From Candidatus Poseidoniaceae archaeon (GTDB lineage: Archaea > Thermoplasmatota > Poseidoniia > Poseidoniales > Poseidoniaceae): 15,395 nucleotides of DNA. The notes beneath the pieces were generated by a model. The model had not been told where the DNA came from and did no database searches. It saw only the letters and a program-made list of their open reading frames with translations. The translations under genes were made by a program, and so were the position numbers. Shown here one piece after another: positions 15,240 to 15,395 of this stretch; the first letter of the stretch is position 1, and the number at the start of each line of letters is the position of its first letter. The stretch spans positions 1 through 15,395 of the forward strand of contig DUJK01000046.1 in the NCBI GenBank assembly GCA_013329925.1, given 5' to 3'.

Positions 15240-15395
15240 ATGTATGATGCTATTGCATTAGGTAGTGGACTAGTTGGCGAATTTGTCATCAATGAATTAA
15301 CCAAACTAGGCTTACAAGTTCATGTCATCGACCTTAACATTCCTGAACATGTGAAAAATAATCCACAAGTTAGTTTCCAAGAAGGCGATGTATTT
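15240..15395 (+). CDS. Rossmann-fold NAD(P)-binding protein, N-terminal fragment (saccharopine-dehydrogenase-like?)
   Basis: The first 52 codons of a gene that runs off the window. The translation begins MYDAIALGSGLVGEF, a beta strand followed by a GxGxxG-type dinucleotide loop (G8-S-G10-L-V-G13). Helix LTKLGLQ, strand VHVIDLN with an acidic D31 at the end of beta 2 (suggesting NAD rather than NADP), and VSFQEGDVF (44-52) follow. This layout resembles saccharopine dehydrogenase-like reductases, but TrkA-N and other Rossmann families fit too. The fragment is too short to assign a reaction. It is probably co-transcribed with asnS, 9 nt upstream. Confidence 0.75.
   Translation, partial: MYDAIALGSGLVGEFVINELTKLGLQVHVIDLNIPEHVKNNPQVSFQEGDVF

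Overview
The window looks like a chromosomal piece of a low-GC marine euryarchaeon, most likely Marine Group II (Poseidoniales) or a close relative. The reasons are an archaeal-type asparaginyl-tRNA synthetase, TATA-like boxes about 26 nt upstream of start codons or of a tRNA (typical of leaderless archaeal transcription), a large single-pass surface protein with a C-terminal anchor, an MMPL/HAE3-type RND transporter, a DPM1-like glycosyltransferase with C-terminal membrane segments, and a marine-type nickel superoxide dismutase. The lineage is inferred; no 16S rRNA gene is present. Coding density is very high and all complete genes look intact. No mobile element, CRISPR array or prophage was seen.

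Layout. Minus strand, 1-1407: a NAD-dependent sugar epimerase followed after 4 nt by a membrane-anchored thioredoxin-like protein cut by the window edge. Plus strand, 1528-5822: an 84-residue unknown protein, a family 2 glycosyltransferase and a 950-residue RND-family transporter. Minus strand, 5824-6124: the RNase P RNA gene, recognised from its conserved blocks and terminal P1 helix. Minus strand, 6165-11171: a 1668-residue cell-surface protein. Plus strand, 11249-12076: ribose-5-phosphate isomerase A and tRNA-Lys(CUU). Minus strand, 12077-13751: carbamate kinase, nickel superoxide dismutase (sodN) and its maturation protease (sodX). Plus strand, 13884 to the end: asparaginyl-tRNA synthetase and the start of a Rossmann-fold protein.

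How the genes fit together. Two themes stand out. The first is the cell envelope: sugar-nucleotide epimerase, polyprenyl-phosphate-type glycosyltransferase, RND transporter, giant surface protein and membrane thioredoxin. The extracytoplasmic parts of the transporter and the surface protein carry closely spaced cysteine pairs and calcium-loop-like motifs, which fits disulfide formation and calcium binding outside the cell. The second is a compact sodN-sodX pair, in which a serine/lysine peptidase is expected to expose the N-terminal His of the nickel hook. Both stable RNA genes lie directly against a convergent coding gene (1 nt and 0 nt), an unusually tight arrangement.
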